This document shows, piece after piece, positions 8,222 to 16,659 of a DNA stretch of 64,000 nucleotides. Source of the DNA: Pseudomonadota bacterium (lineage in GTDB: Bacteria; Pseudomonadota; Alphaproteobacteria; Sphingomonadales; Sphingomonadaceae); contig JBCBSU010000001.1 of the NCBI GenBank assembly GCA_039818985.1, positions 2,258,367 to 2,322,366 on the forward strand, written 5' to 3'. How positions within the stretch are numbered: the first letter of the stretch is position 1; each line of letters begins with the position of its first letter. A program made the position numbers and the translations under genes. The notes under the pieces were generated by a model. The model saw only the letters and a list, made by a program, of their open reading frames with translations. It did no database searches and had not been told where the DNA came from.

Positions 8222-9976
8222 TTATCCGCGCCAGTAAAAGGCCGGACCCGGCATATCACGCCCGTCATCAGGACCTATCTCGGCATCAATCAACGCGTTC
8301 AGACGGTTGTTAAGGGCAAGGATGACATCGTCTGAAACTCTGCCCGTGGCGATCAGGTTTTCGCTCTCGCCGGGGTCCGCCTGCAGATCAAACAGCTCCA
8401 GATCGTTTCGCGCCTTGAGATCATCCAGCGTCTCTGGCCGATGGTGATCGCGCGGCGAGAAATAGCGGCCAAATTTGTAATTGTCGGTGACGATGCCACG
8501 CATGAAACTGCGCTTGCCAAGATCAGGAAGAACGCCTGCATCGGCGCTATTGCGCAACTTTTCCGTCAGCGAATCCGTTGCCTGATTCTTCAGTCCTGCG
8601 CGGGCAAAGTGCGGATCGCTATGGTGGATGACACTATAGGTAATCAACGCGCCTTCGCCCGAACGGCTGCGTTCGGTTGATCCGGCGGCCAGCTCGCCCG
8701 ACACATCTCTGCCTTTCATCGCCGGATAGCGGCCGGTCACCTCGCTTTGGCCCATTCCGGCAAGGCCGAGCATAGTGGGGGAAAAGTCAAGCGCGGATAC
8801 CAGGCCCGTATTTTTGCGCGAGGTGCGCGCATCGGGGTGCGACACCACAAAGGGGACGTTGAGATTTTCACGATACATCCACGGTCCTTTCTGTCGCAGT
8901 CCGTGGACACCGCCCATTTCTCCGTGATCAGAGGTCAGGACAATGATTGTGTTCTCAGCCTGACCACTTTGTTCCAGCGCATCGAGTACGGTGCCAAGGT
9001 GCCGGTCGACATCGCGAATGCAGCTATAATAATAGTCGCTGAAGCGGGTCCATGCCACGATATCATTATGCGGCATGGACCCGTAGAAATCGTCCATAAA
9101 GGTCTCATAATCCGCCTGTGTCGCTATTCTCCCGGGATAGTCCGAGGCGCGAAAATCGCGGGGCAGGCCAAAGCTCTCACTGCTATGATAAAGCGGATCG
9201 TCGGGCATCGGCAGAACCGGGCCGGGAAAACTGTTTTGCACACGCGTGCCAGCCTGATCCCCTGTAGCATCAAAGTACATGATATCATGCGGATTGACGA
9301 AGCTGACAGTCAGCGCCCAGGGCTGATCAAGCCTTGGGGCCTTGCCCGTAAGCCATTGTGCAGCATCCTGCGCTATCCGGCCGTCAAACTTCCATCCATG
9401 CTGGCTGTCGATCAGTTCCGGGCCCCAGCCATAATCGGCATATCCATAGGGCTCCAGGGCCGTTGCCCTATCCGGTGCCTGCTCCCAGGCCGCGTGCTGC
9501 GGCAGGTCGTGCAGATGCCACTTCCCCTTATAGGCGGTGTAAAACCCGGCATCACGCAGCATATGGCCAAACGTCGGAATGGCCGGATTCAGCGGCCTGC
9601 CGATCAGCGGCACATTGGTGTTGTCCTGCACCTTTGTGTGCTGGACATGCTGGCCAGTCCAAAACACAGAGCGTGACGGCGTGCACAAGGGCGATGTGAC
9701 GTTCATGTTGGTGAACATCGTGCCCTTTTCCGCAATCCGGTGGTGATTGGGCATGGCGAGATTAGTCGGCAGCGTCTCCCAAGCGCGCTCCTGATCCACC
9801 ATGAGGATCAGCAGATTAAGGTCGTTTCGTGCCTTGGGAAGAGGCGCACCGAAACTGACTGCGCGCGTTCCGGGCGCTTCTGTTGGTGCAAACCAGCCCA
9901 GCCCATAGCCCGCAGCCCCAACGGCTCCGAGGCCAAGGCCTGCGCCAATCACGTCCCGGCGAGAGAAGCGAGGCAT
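8222..9976 (-). CDS. Tat-exported sulfatase (type I, formylglycine-dependent)
   Basis: This 584-residue sulfatase of the alkaline-phosphatase superfamily has a twin-arginine leader (FSRRDVIGAGLG) and the sulfatase signature C98-T-P-S-R102, where the Cys would be converted to formylglycine. Other metal-site features are LMVDQERAWE near 59 and TSDHGEMGGVHG in the middle. It should hydrolyse sulfate esters in the periplasm, although some relatives act on phosphonates or choline sulfate. It lies between a small membrane protein (34 bp upstream) and an FAH-family hydrolase (11 bp downstream) and is probably cotranscribed with the PhlG-like gene. Substrate specificity cannot be read from the sequence. 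Confidence 0.88.
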   Translation of the reverse strand: MPRFSRRDVIGAGLGLGAVGAAGYGLGWFAPTEAPGTRAVSFGAPLPKARNDLNLLILMVDQERAWETLPTNLAMPNHHRIAEKGTMFTNMNVTSPLCTPSRSVFWTGQHVQHTKVQDNTNVPLIGRPLNPAIPTFGHMLRDAGFYTAYKGKWHLHDLPQHAAWEQAPDRATALEPYGYADYGWGPELIDSQHGWKFDGRIAQDAAQWLTGKAPRLDQPWALTVSFVNPHDIMYFDATGDQAGTRVQNSFPGPVLPMPDDPLYHSSESFGLPRDFRASDYPGRIATQADYETFMDDFYGSMPHNDIVAWTRFSDYYYSCIRDVDRHLGTVLDALEQSGQAENTIIVLTSDHGEMGGVHGLRQKGPWMYRENLNVPFVVSHPDARTSRKNTGLVSALDFSPTMLGLAGMGQSEVTGRYPAMKGRDVSGELAAGSTERSRSGEGALITYSVIHHSDPHFARAGLKNQATDSLTEKLRNSADAGVLPDLGKRSFMRGIVTDNYKFGRYFSPRDHHRPETLDDLKARNDLELFDLQADPGESENLIATGRVSDDVILALNNRLNALIDAEIGPDDGRDMPGPAFYWRG

Positions 9977-10010
9977 TGTTCAGCTCCGATCAGCGTTCTT
10001 ACAACCATAG

Positions 10011-10430
10011 CTAGTCAAATGTCTGCGGGGCCATAGATGAATCGGAAGCCCGATCAGAGAAAAACTGTCCGCGCCAAAGTTGCAGTAAAACCAGAAGCAA
10101 TCCCATGACAAATGCGCCAATCAAAGTCTGGCTTAATCCAAAGATGATCATCAACGAGCCGGACCAGAACACCCCTCCAAGCCCAGCCGCTGCGCGAAAA
10201 TCAACGTTCAACCCCATCAGCAACAAGATACTGAAAAGAAAACAGGTTTTAGACCAGTATACCTTGTTGGCGTCGATCATTATTTGGGCAGGAAGCGTCG
10301 CATCGCTATAGGTTGCGAATATATTGATGCCGTCACCAAACCAGAGCCGCGCGGTCATATTGATGATCAGATAGGCGTAGCTCAGCAGGAAAAGATAGAA
10401 CAACCAGTCGGTTTTCAGTGAGTAGCGCAT
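10011..10430 (-). CDS. Small multi-pass membrane protein of unknown function
   Basis: This 139-residue protein has about four hydrophobic segments (for example WLFYLFLLSYAYLIINM, CFLFSILLLMGLNV and LIGAFVMGLLLVLLQL). I recognise no family motif. Its position inside the leftward operon, 67 bp after the FAD-linked oxidase and 34 bp before the sulfatase, suggests a role tied to substrate handling at the membrane, but this is only inference. Confidence 0.65.
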   Translation of the reverse strand: MRYSLKTDWLFYLFLLSYAYLIINMTARLWFGDGINIFATYSDATLPAQIMIDANKVYWSKTCFLFSILLLMGLNVDFRAAAGLGGVFWSGSLMIIFGLSQTLIGAFVMGLLLVLLQLWRGQFFSDRASDSSMAPQTFD

Positions 10431-10497
10431 GAAAATAGGTCCTCATTATTTGCTGCCGCAGCGCTTAATGGGAGGCTGCCCATAAAGCCGCCAGCAA

Positions 10498-11880
10498 TCA
10501 TGCTTCTGCAAGAGAAGCTTTGCGTGTCTGCTTGTTCCGGTCATGGCGCCCCATCCAGGCATTGAACAAACCATCAGGATCATATTTCGCGCGCAGTGCA
10601 TCAAGGCGTTGCAGTTTTGCATCCCGGGTAAAGCGCGCTGGCCGGTTGCCCAGATTTTCATCCGCCAGCTGGATACCGAGCGCATGCTGCTGCATCTGCT
10701 CCATACATTCGGTAGCCCAGCCTTCATATTTGTGATCGTCTTCGGCATGCTTCCATTCGCCGTAAACAGCGAGATAATGTTTGGATTCCAGCCCGAACGC
10801 CATATCTGGGCGCTCACTGGGTGGCTGCCAATTTAGCCACAGACTATGGCTCGGCGCGGGCGGCATGGTGTCGGCAATATTGCGCAGGCCCGGCAGCAAA
10901 TCATCGATAGGCGCTTCGGTCCAGATATTGTCCGCGCACCAGCGCACATCGGGCGGGAAGTGCGTGATATTGGCGCCGATCGACATCAGACTGGTGCTGA
11001 TCGGGATAAGCGGGGTGGTGAAGCTGGCAAGGTGCCGGATCGGGCTCTCGTCAAGGAAACGCACGGCTTCCTTCGCCTCTTTGCGGCTGCCTGCAAGTAC
11101 AGGTGCGACCACCTCGATACCCGGTCCGAATATGCCGCCAGCCTTGGGCGTGATCACCATCTGAAACTCTACCGAGCGCGGTACCTCAGGGCCGATCTCG
11201 TCAGCCCAGCGATACAGCGCGTCAAGGTGCTTGCGTTTGAATATCTGCATCTTGAGCGCAGTATGCTTATGTCGCGGATGGAGTTTCAGATGATAGCATA
11301 AGACCACTGCAAAGAACCCGGGGCCAGAGCCGCGCGCGGCCCAGAAGATATCCGCATTTTCGTTTTCGCTGGCATGGATTTGTCTTCCGTCCGCAAGTAC
11401 CAGATCCATCCCGATAACACTTTGCGTGGCGAGACCAAGCTCACGGCTGCCCCAACCAAAGCCACCCTGAAGCAGAAACCCGCCCAGCGCCACGTCCGGG
11501 GCATGCGCGATGGGGAAGAAAAGCTTGTGCTTCTTCAGTGCGCGGTCGAGGTCAAGACCCCAGCAGCCCGGGCCGACCTTGGCAGTGCGCGCTTCAGCAT
11601 TGATTTCGATCTGGTTGATCCGCGCCATGCTGAGCAACAACGCGCCCTCGCGCAGATGGTTCTGCGCCCAGCTATGCCCGCCCGAGACGATACTGACATT
11701 CCAATCATTACCCCGCGCTTGCTCAAGCGCTGCGACGACATCCTTTACATCATTGGCTTCAACCAGCATCTCAGGTCTGCATCCTGGGTCGCGCGCATTG
11801 AAGCTGGTGCTGAGTACGGCCTTGTCAAAGCCAGCATCGCCGCGTTTCCAGACACGGCCTGGTCCCTTGGGGCGTTTCAT
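10498..11880 (-). CDS. FAD-linked oxidase (VAO/PCMH type with BBE C-terminus)
   Basis: This 460-residue oxidoreductase has a PP-loop-like FAD site (VSGGHSWAQNHL at about 64-75), the second FAD motif GGFLLQGGFGWGSRELGL near 132-149, and a C-terminal BBE segment (KYDPDGLFNAWMG). Such enzymes oxidise alcohols, phenols or alkaloid-like substrates with O2 as acceptor. No export signal is seen. The His found as covalent FAD ligand in many relatives should lie in the SGGHSW motif. The start ATG overlaps the stop of the PhlG-like gene (ATGA, 11877-11880), so the two are translationally coupled and likely act on the same compound. Confidence 0.87.
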   Translation of the reverse strand: MKRPKGPGRVWKRGDAGFDKAVLSTSFNARDPGCRPEMLVEANDVKDVVAALEQARGNDWNVSIVSGGHSWAQNHLREGALLLSMARINQIEINAEARTAKVGPGCWGLDLDRALKKHKLFFPIAHAPDVALGGFLLQGGFGWGSRELGLATQSVIGMDLVLADGRQIHASENENADIFWAARGSGPGFFAVVLCYHLKLHPRHKHTALKMQIFKRKHLDALYRWADEIGPEVPRSVEFQMVITPKAGGIFGPGIEVVAPVLAGSRKEAKEAVRFLDESPIRHLASFTTPLIPISTSLMSIGANITHFPPDVRWCADNIWTEAPIDDLLPGLRNIADTMPPAPSHSLWLNWQPPSERPDMAFGLESKHYLAVYGEWKHAEDDHKYEGWATECMEQMQQHALGIQLADENLGNRPARFTRDAKLQRLDALRAKYDPDGLFNAWMGRHDRNKQTRKASLAEA

Positions 11881-12698
11881 GCTGCATTCCTTTGCACATG
11901 CGCACCGAAAGTCGCGAAGAGCTCGGGCAGGAAGCCAGCAAGATGCGCCATCTCCTGCGCATTGTGCACCAGCAGCTCGGCCGGATCGGGCAACATCGTG
12001 CTGGCAACCGGGCGAAGCAACCGCACCGCACCGCGCGCCAATGCGCCGGGATCGTCACCAATGGCCGAATTAGCACCCCCCATCCACATGCGCGAACGCA
12101 TCTCTGATCCACCCTCAACCGGACGCAACTGGTGCAACAGCCAACCGGCTTTGAGCGGAGAACCGGGCAGGCCGACACGGGCGCAGACCACAAGCTCGCC
12201 CTTTGCTGCAAGCTGAGCCTCATCAAAACCCAGAGCCGAGGGCGGCAAGAAGCTGATCCCTGCCTTGGCGATATTGGGGCCGAGATATTCGGTGATCAGC
12301 GATGTCCGGCCAATATAGGCCTCATCATCGCGGCCATCGGCCCATTTTGCTTCAATATGCGCCTTGGGGTGCCACAGCTTATAGCGCCGCGCCTCACAGC
12401 CATGCCAGCCAAACCACCAATCCCACATCGCCGGCGTGACACGCGGCATATGGGTTAGGCAGAATACGCGGATCGCGCCGTCCGGCGCACGGGTATAGCC
12501 GGTTTCCACTGCCCAATAGCCGGGTTCGGCCATGCTGGCGGCCTGTTCCACCGGCGGGAATAGTTCATGCGCCTGATTTCTCGCCAGCAGCGCCTCTTTC
12601 ACCTGTTCCTGCATCGGCCCGATGTCAGGGTTATAGAATTCGGCATAAGGGCCTTCGGCCAGTTCTAGTTCGGAATATCCGAGATTTTGGAGCATCAT
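11877..12698 (-). CDS. PhlG-like C-C hydrolase (DAPG hydrolase family)
   Basis: This protein of 273 residues resembles the diacetylphloroglucinol/phloretin hydrolase family, Zn enzymes that cleave the acyl-aryl C-C bond of acylphloroglucinols. Visible signatures are MWDWWFGWHGCEARRYKLWH, SLITEYLGPN and a late HNAQE (His-x3-Glu). From memory of the PhlG structure these regions carry the zinc ligands (His, Glu, His, Glu). I chose ATG 12698 because GGGAGGAG lies ideally upstream; an in-frame ATG at 12731 would overlap tetR. It starts 4 bp after the TetR gene and overlaps the FAD-linked oxidase by 4 bp. The actual substrate is not known. Confidence 0.78.
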   Translation of the reverse strand: MMLQNLGYSELELAEGPYAEFYNPDIGPMQEQVKEALLARNQAHELFPPVEQAASMAEPGYWAVETGYTRAPDGAIRVFCLTHMPRVTPAMWDWWFGWHGCEARRYKLWHPKAHIEAKWADGRDDEAYIGRTSLITEYLGPNIAKAGISFLPPSALGFDEAQLAAKGELVVCARVGLPGSPLKAGWLLHQLRPVEGGSEMRSRMWMGGANSAIGDDPGALARGAVRLLRPVASTMLPDPAELLVHNAQEMAHLAGFLPELFATFGAHVQRNAA

Positions 12699-12702
12699 GA
12701 TG

Positions 12703-13344
12703 TCACTCTCCTCCCGATAGTGCTGTGTCATAGGCCTGCTGCAGCAGCGGCTTTGCTTTGTCGGTGCAGTGGTTCAGCAGTACAGCGCACCAGCCACGCC
12801 GCACCTGTGCCATACACTCATGATTGGAAAAGAAGCCCGCACCCCACATGCCGAGCAGCGCGAGCAACTGCAGCGCAAGATGGCGGCCAAGCTGCGGCGC
12901 ATCGGTTTCAGGCGTAAGCTCGCCATTGGCGAGAGCATAGCCCACCATCATCTGCCCGGTTGCAACAACGCGTTCGACGCCGTCAATGCGTACCTCTTGA
13001 TGATCAGATGTCATGATCGCACCGTAAATGTCGCGATAAAAGACTTCATCTCTGGCAAAGAAGGACTCAATCCGGTCAATCGCCGCCAACAGCATGATGG
13101 TCACCAGCTGGTCTGCTTCACCAGCCATAAGCTGCATCGGATCGAATTCCGCTCCTTCGATCAGCGCCAGCAATACATCGGTTTTGGAACCAAACAGATT
13201 ATAGGGTGTGCGCAGGCTGACACCTGCCTGCTCGGCCAGGCGACGCATGGATAGCGCTTCCATGCCGTCCTTGCGGATGATGTCCTCCGCAGCAGCGGTT
13301 ATGCGGGCGCGATTAAACGCTTTGGCTTCTTCTCGACGTGTCAT
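12703..13344 (-). CDS. TetR/AcrR-family repressor of the catabolic operon
   Basis: This protein is about 213 residues from ATG 13344 (MTRREEAKAF). The N-terminal helix-turn-helix is clear: RITAAAEDIIRKDG, ALSMRRLAEQAGVSLRTPYN and LFGSKTDVLLALIEG. The C-terminal ligand domain is divergent. An alternative start at 13380 adds 12 residues but falls inside the AT-rich divergent promoter. As the first gene of the leftward operon and divergent to the GST gene, it probably autoregulates and controls both directions, released by the pathway substrate. Confidence 0.87.
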   Translation of the reverse strand: MTRREEAKAFNRARITAAAEDIIRKDGMEALSMRRLAEQAGVSLRTPYNLFGSKTDVLLALIEGAEFDPMQLMAGEADQLVTIMLLAAIDRIESFFARDEVFYRDIYGAIMTSDHQEVRIDGVERVVATGQMMVGYALANGELTPETDAPQLGRHLALQLLALLGMWGAGFFSNHECMAQVRRGWCAVLLNHCTDKAKPLLQQAYDTALSGGE

Positions 13345-13444
13345 GCGCCCGGAGAATAATATTTTTATAACGCGTGTCAATTTTTATCTTGAATAAAATA
13401 TAACGCGCTATAATATTTTGACTGCAAGCCAAGGAGTCAGGCGC
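13345..13444. promoter_or_regulatory. Divergent promoter/operator region between tetR and the GST gene
   Basis: This short region is AT-rich and carries two copies of tataacgcg (13366-13374 and 13399-13407), 33 bp apart, or about three helical turns. The second copy lies in a near palindrome, tataacgcgctata (13399-13412). A TATAAT at 13409-13414 could be the -10 of the rightward promoter. The layout fits a TetR operator controlling both directions; binding is inferred. Confidence 0.6.
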
Positions 13445-14344
13445 ATGAAACTGGATAAATCAGATATAGCCACAGGCGAAGTGCTGGCCTGGAAAGGGCT
13501 GCACCTGCTCAACAACGCGCAGAGCAGCTGCTCGCAAAAAATACGCGTCTTGCTGGCGGAGAAAGGCCTAGCTTACAGATCGCGCGAAATTGACCTGAAA
13601 AAGCTTGAGCACACAACGCCCTGGTTTCTCGGCATTAATCCGCGCGGCGTTGTCCCAGTGCTGGTTGATAATGGCGATGTCCATATCGAGAGCAATGATA
13701 TTCTGGCCTATCTCGAAGAGCGCTATCCGGGCGAAGAAAGCTGGTTTCCAACCAACGCAGAAGAAGAACGAGAAGCGCAAAAGCTTCTCGACCTCGAGGC
13801 ATCGCTACACCCGCAATTGCGCGCCATCACTATGGGGTTTCTCGCGCCGAATAAGATGATGACAAAAAGCGAGGCGGAGCTGGAGGCCTATCTCGCCAAC
13901 GGTCCGGACAATAGCTATCGCCAGGAGCAAGTGCAGTGGTGGCGCAACTTTGCCGATAATGGCATCAGCCGCGATGATGCACGCGATGCGGTCAGCGCTT
14001 TCCATCAGGCATTTTGCCAGCTTGAGATACGGTTGGGCAAGGCGGAATGGCTGATAGCCGATCATCCAACCGTTGTGGATATTGCCTGGTTTATCAACAT
14101 TCACCGTCTGGCACTGGCTGGCTATCCGCTCGACGAGCATCCTGCGCTGGCCGTCTATTATCAACGTTTGTTGAAGCGTCCGGCATGGGCAAGGGAAATC
14201 AGCAAAGCACCGTTTGCGCTGCGTCTGGCAGCGCCGCTCTACCGATTGCTGCGGCGCCTGCAGGGTAGCCATTTGGCTCCGGTTTATGCGGAACTGGAGC
14301 CGTTTCACGCCAATACTCCTTCCGAGACGGTATCAGCGGCATGA
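13445..14344 (+). CDS. Glutathione S-transferase family protein
   Basis: This protein is 299 residues from ATG 13445, which has AAGGAG eight bases upstream; an upstream TTG at 13418 would lie in the operator. The N-terminal thioredoxin-like domain shows SSCSQKIRVLLAEKGLAY (about 25-42), NPRGVVPVLV with the cis-Pro, and ESNDILAYLEERYP. A helical C-terminal domain follows, ending in an Arg-rich tail (YRLLRRLQGSH) longer than in most GSTs. Divergent pairing with the PhlG-like operon suggests that it conjugates or reductively cleaves a pathway intermediate, as GSTs do in sphingomonad aromatic catabolism, but no specific subclass can be named. Confidence 0.82.
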   Translation: MKLDKSDIATGEVLAWKGLHLLNNAQSSCSQKIRVLLAEKGLAYRSREIDLKKLEHTTPWFLGINPRGVVPVLVDNGDVHIESNDILAYLEERYPGEESWFPTNAEEEREAQKLLDLEASLHPQLRAITMGFLAPNKMMTKSEAELEAYLANGPDNSYRQEQVQWWRNFADNGISRDDARDAVSAFHQAFCQLEIRLGKAEWLIADHPTVVDIAWFINIHRLALAGYPLDEHPALAVYYQRLLKRPAWAREISKAPFALRLAAPLYRLLRRLQGSHLAPVYAELEPFHANTPSETVSAA

Positions 14345-14400
14345 AACCGGCCGTTGGCATCCGCGAACCGGGAATGTTTAGCGCGCGATAAAGAGCTGGC

Positions 14401-14622
14401 ATGATAAAGTTTGTACTTTCTTTCCTGCTGGCGCTGACTATCGGCGCGGTTGCACGGCTGACCGGCGTACCTGTACCGGCACCACCAGCTTTAATCGGGG
14501 CGATGCTGGTACTTTCCATGACACTGGGATACATCACGGCTGATCACCGGATCAGAAACCAAAAAACGTCTGCGTCTGGCGGCGATGGGCGCTCTGCCGG
14601 TTATGGAAGTGGTCCTTTCTGA
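14401..14622 (+). CDS. XapX domain (DUF1427) small membrane protein, copy 1
   Basis: This 73-residue protein has two hydrophobic segments and the XapX core GAVARLTGVPVPAPPALIGA. XapX proteins are short inner-membrane proteins of unknown function. The tail (residues 50-73) is hydrophilic and unlike copy 2. Its stop codon shares one base with the next start (TGATG), so the two XapX genes are coupled. It lies 56 bp after the GST gene and may belong to the same transcript. Confidence 0.75.
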   Translation: MIKFVLSFLLALTIGAVARLTGVPVPAPPALIGAMLVLSMTLGYITADHRIRNQKTSASGGDGRSAGYGSGPF

Positions 14623-14825
14623 TGGCCTACACCGCCCTCATAGGCATCGTGCTTGCTTTTGCCATCGGTTATGGCTGTCGCTCCTTTGATCTACCCTTGC
14701 CCGCACCTGTAAAACTGATCGGCGCATTATTGGTGGTTGCCATGACCACAGGTTATGTCGCGATGGATATGCTGGCCCAAGGCGGATACATGCAGACGGG
14801 AATTTCGGGGTTCAGGCTTGATTGA
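14622..14825 (+). CDS. XapX domain (DUF1427) small membrane protein, copy 2
   Basis: This 67-residue paralogue of the preceding gene has the core LPLPAPVKLIGALLVVAMTTGY. The two copies keep the P-x-PAP-x-x-LIGA-x-LV pattern but differ elsewhere, so this is an old duplication or a heterodimer pair, as in small dual membrane proteins. The function is unknown. Confidence 0.75.
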   Translation: MAYTALIGIVLAFAIGYGCRSFDLPLPAPVKLIGALLVVAMTTGYVAMDMLAQGGYMQTGISGFRLD

Positions 14826-15099
14826 ACGGAGAACCTTGAGCTATTCGCCAAGTGTCAGCTTGTAGGAGTTAAGAATTCCAACGCTTACATCTTTAATTGG
14901 GGCGCAAAGCAGCCGATGCAATGATCTGGTTATGTGAATCGAAAGCGAAATTTCGAGTTTCGAGATATATCATAAGCGTGCCGCTCAAAGCCAAGGCACA
15001 CAGAAGCCTATAAAGTGCAAATAATGGCCCCCGAAAAGGTGGGCCGAACCCATCACCAGTGAGTTTTCATAACCATATCAAGTAGTTAAATCACGGCAA

Positions 15100-15186
15100 T
15101 GGTGCCCAGAAGAGGACTCGAACCTCCACGTCCTTGCGGACACCAGCACCTGAAGCTGGCGCGTCTACCAATTCCGCCATCTGGGC
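15100..15186 (-). tRNA. tRNA-Leu (anticodon CAG)
   Basis: The 87 nt include an encoded CCA. The acceptor stem GCCCAGA pairs with TCTGGGC, the D-arm contains GGTAGACGC, the anticodon stem-loop is CCAGC-TTCAGGT-GCTGG with CAG at positions 34-36, and a long variable arm (TGTCCGCAAGGACG) marks a class II tRNA. The T-arm reads GGTTCGAGTCC. It would read CUG leucine codons. Confidence 0.96.
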
Positions 15187-15700
15187 ACGGGGTAGATGAG
15201 TGAAGCGCGCGCTTAGCGCTGAAGCGCGGTGTTTGTCAACGGCGAAAAGCGGCTATGCTTCGACAGGACTATCCTGTCTGTGGACATCTGTAAATCGGGA
15301 GCACCCCGCATAGCCTCATGGGCGCTCTGCCGACACCTGTGATATATATCTGCAATCGCCGAGATGCAGAATAATCTATCCCGTTAATCATAACCGGGCG
15401 ATATAGAGGATGATGCATCGGTAGATGCAGAGTCGAGGGAGTTGGGTGCGACACCGTTTCAGGCCGTTAATGACCGGGAAAACCGGTGCGGGGCCAAAAC
15501 CATCCATGTGATGATTCGATCGGAATGGCCGTCGTCGGTATTTGGGGTGTGACGTTTTGTGCATGACGGTTGGCATTGCAAAATCACATGATGCACAATA
15601 ACGGAGTGCTGGATATCGGGAGTTATCGCAAACACATCCGACGCCATGCAGGGGATATGCAGGCGAAGAGCGATGTGGGGAATATAGGACAGGCAAGGCC
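15187..15700. other. Intergenic region upstream of tRNA-Leu and the SDR gene
   Basis: I see no convincing gene in this 514-bp stretch. Short frames on the minus strand lack family features and run into the SDR gene in antisense. A short hairpin, gacagga-cta-tcctgtc, lies at 15262-15278. Promoters for tRNA-Leu (leftward) and the SDR gene (rightward) must lie here but are not clear. Confidence 0.5.
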
Positions 15701-16642
15701 ATGCGAGACAAGCTGATTACGATCTTTGGCGGCGGCGGATTTATCGGCAAATATGTCGCGGAAAACCTGTTGTCGCTCGGCGCGCGGCTGCGCATCGCCG
15801 AACGCAATCCGGACAATGCCAAACAGATCAGGACGATGGGACGGCTGGGTCAGACGCAATTCGCCACCGCCGATATCCGCAATGCCGACAGCGTGCGTCG
15901 CGCGGTCCATGGCGCCGATATGGTGATCAATCTGGTCGGCATATTGGATGGTGACTTCACCGCCTTCCATGTCGATGGTGCCCGCAATGTTGCCGAAGCC
16001 GCCAGCGAAGCCGGTTGCGAGGCGATGGTGCAGATGTCGGCGATCGGCGCCGATGCGCAATCCGACAGCCGCTATGGCCGCAGCAAGGGCGAAGGCGAAG
16101 CCGCGGTTCATGAGGCCTTTCCCGGAGCCATCATCATGCGCCCGTCAATCGTCTTCGGCGCAGAGGACCAGTTTACCAACCGCTTTGCCGCGCTGATCGC
16201 GGCATTGCCCGTGGTGCCGATTATCGGCGGCAAGACGCAGTTCCAGCCGGTCTATGTCAACGATGTCGCCCGCGCCGTGGCCACGGTGCTGGTGTCGCCG
16301 GGCAAATATGCCGGCAAGATATTCGAGCTGGGCGGGCCGGAGATCATCAGCATGCGTAGCCTCAACGAACGTATTGCCGAGGTCTGCAACCGCAACCCGC
16401 TATTTGTCGATATTTCCGATACCGCTTCCGGGCTGCTCGCGAACCTTACCGGGTGGCTGCCGGGCGCACCGATCACGCGCGATCAGTGGCTGATGCTGCA
16501 AAGTGACAATGTGGTTTCGGAAAATGCCCGCAGCTTCAAGATGCTGGGTATCGCCGCCAGCGGGATGAGCCCGATGCTCAGCGAGTGGATGGTGCGCTAT
16601 CGCAGCCAGGGCCGGTTCGGAGCCAAGCGCCAGGCACCGTAA
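15701..16642 (+). CDS. NDUFA9-like NAD(P)-binding SDR (complex I-associated family)
   Basis: This 313-residue atypical short-chain dehydrogenase has the glycine-rich nucleotide site ITIFGGGGFIGKYVAENLL (about 6-24), MVINLVGIL near 74 and a YGRSKGEGE active-site-like motif near 128. This pattern is that of the bacterial NDUFA9 family, related to the complex I accessory subunit and to UDP-sugar epimerases. ATG 15701 has a purine-rich upstream sequence (aggacaggcaagg). In bacteria these proteins are thought to work in respiratory or quinone-related metabolism; the reaction is not established. Confidence 0.82.
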   Translation: MRDKLITIFGGGGFIGKYVAENLLSLGARLRIAERNPDNAKQIRTMGRLGQTQFATADIRNADSVRRAVHGADMVINLVGILDGDFTAFHVDGARNVAEAASEAGCEAMVQMSAIGADAQSDSRYGRSKGEGEAAVHEAFPGAIIMRPSIVFGAEDQFTNRFAALIAALPVVPIIGGKTQFQPVYVNDVARAVATVLVSPGKYAGKIFELGGPEIISMRSLNERIAEVCNRNPLFVDISDTASGLLANLTGWLPGAPITRDQWLMLQSDNVVSENARSFKMLGIAASGMSPMLSEWMVRYRSQGRFGAKRQAP

Positions 16643-16659
16643 TGTACCTTCCGAAAAGC

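Noticed and set aside
15262-15278. Hairpin gacagga-cta-tcctgtc as a terminator
   Set aside because: Short stem without a T-run and upstream of both flanking genes.
15388-15822. Minus-strand frames upstream of the SDR gene
   Set aside because: They run antisense into the SDR gene and lack a ribosome site or family features.
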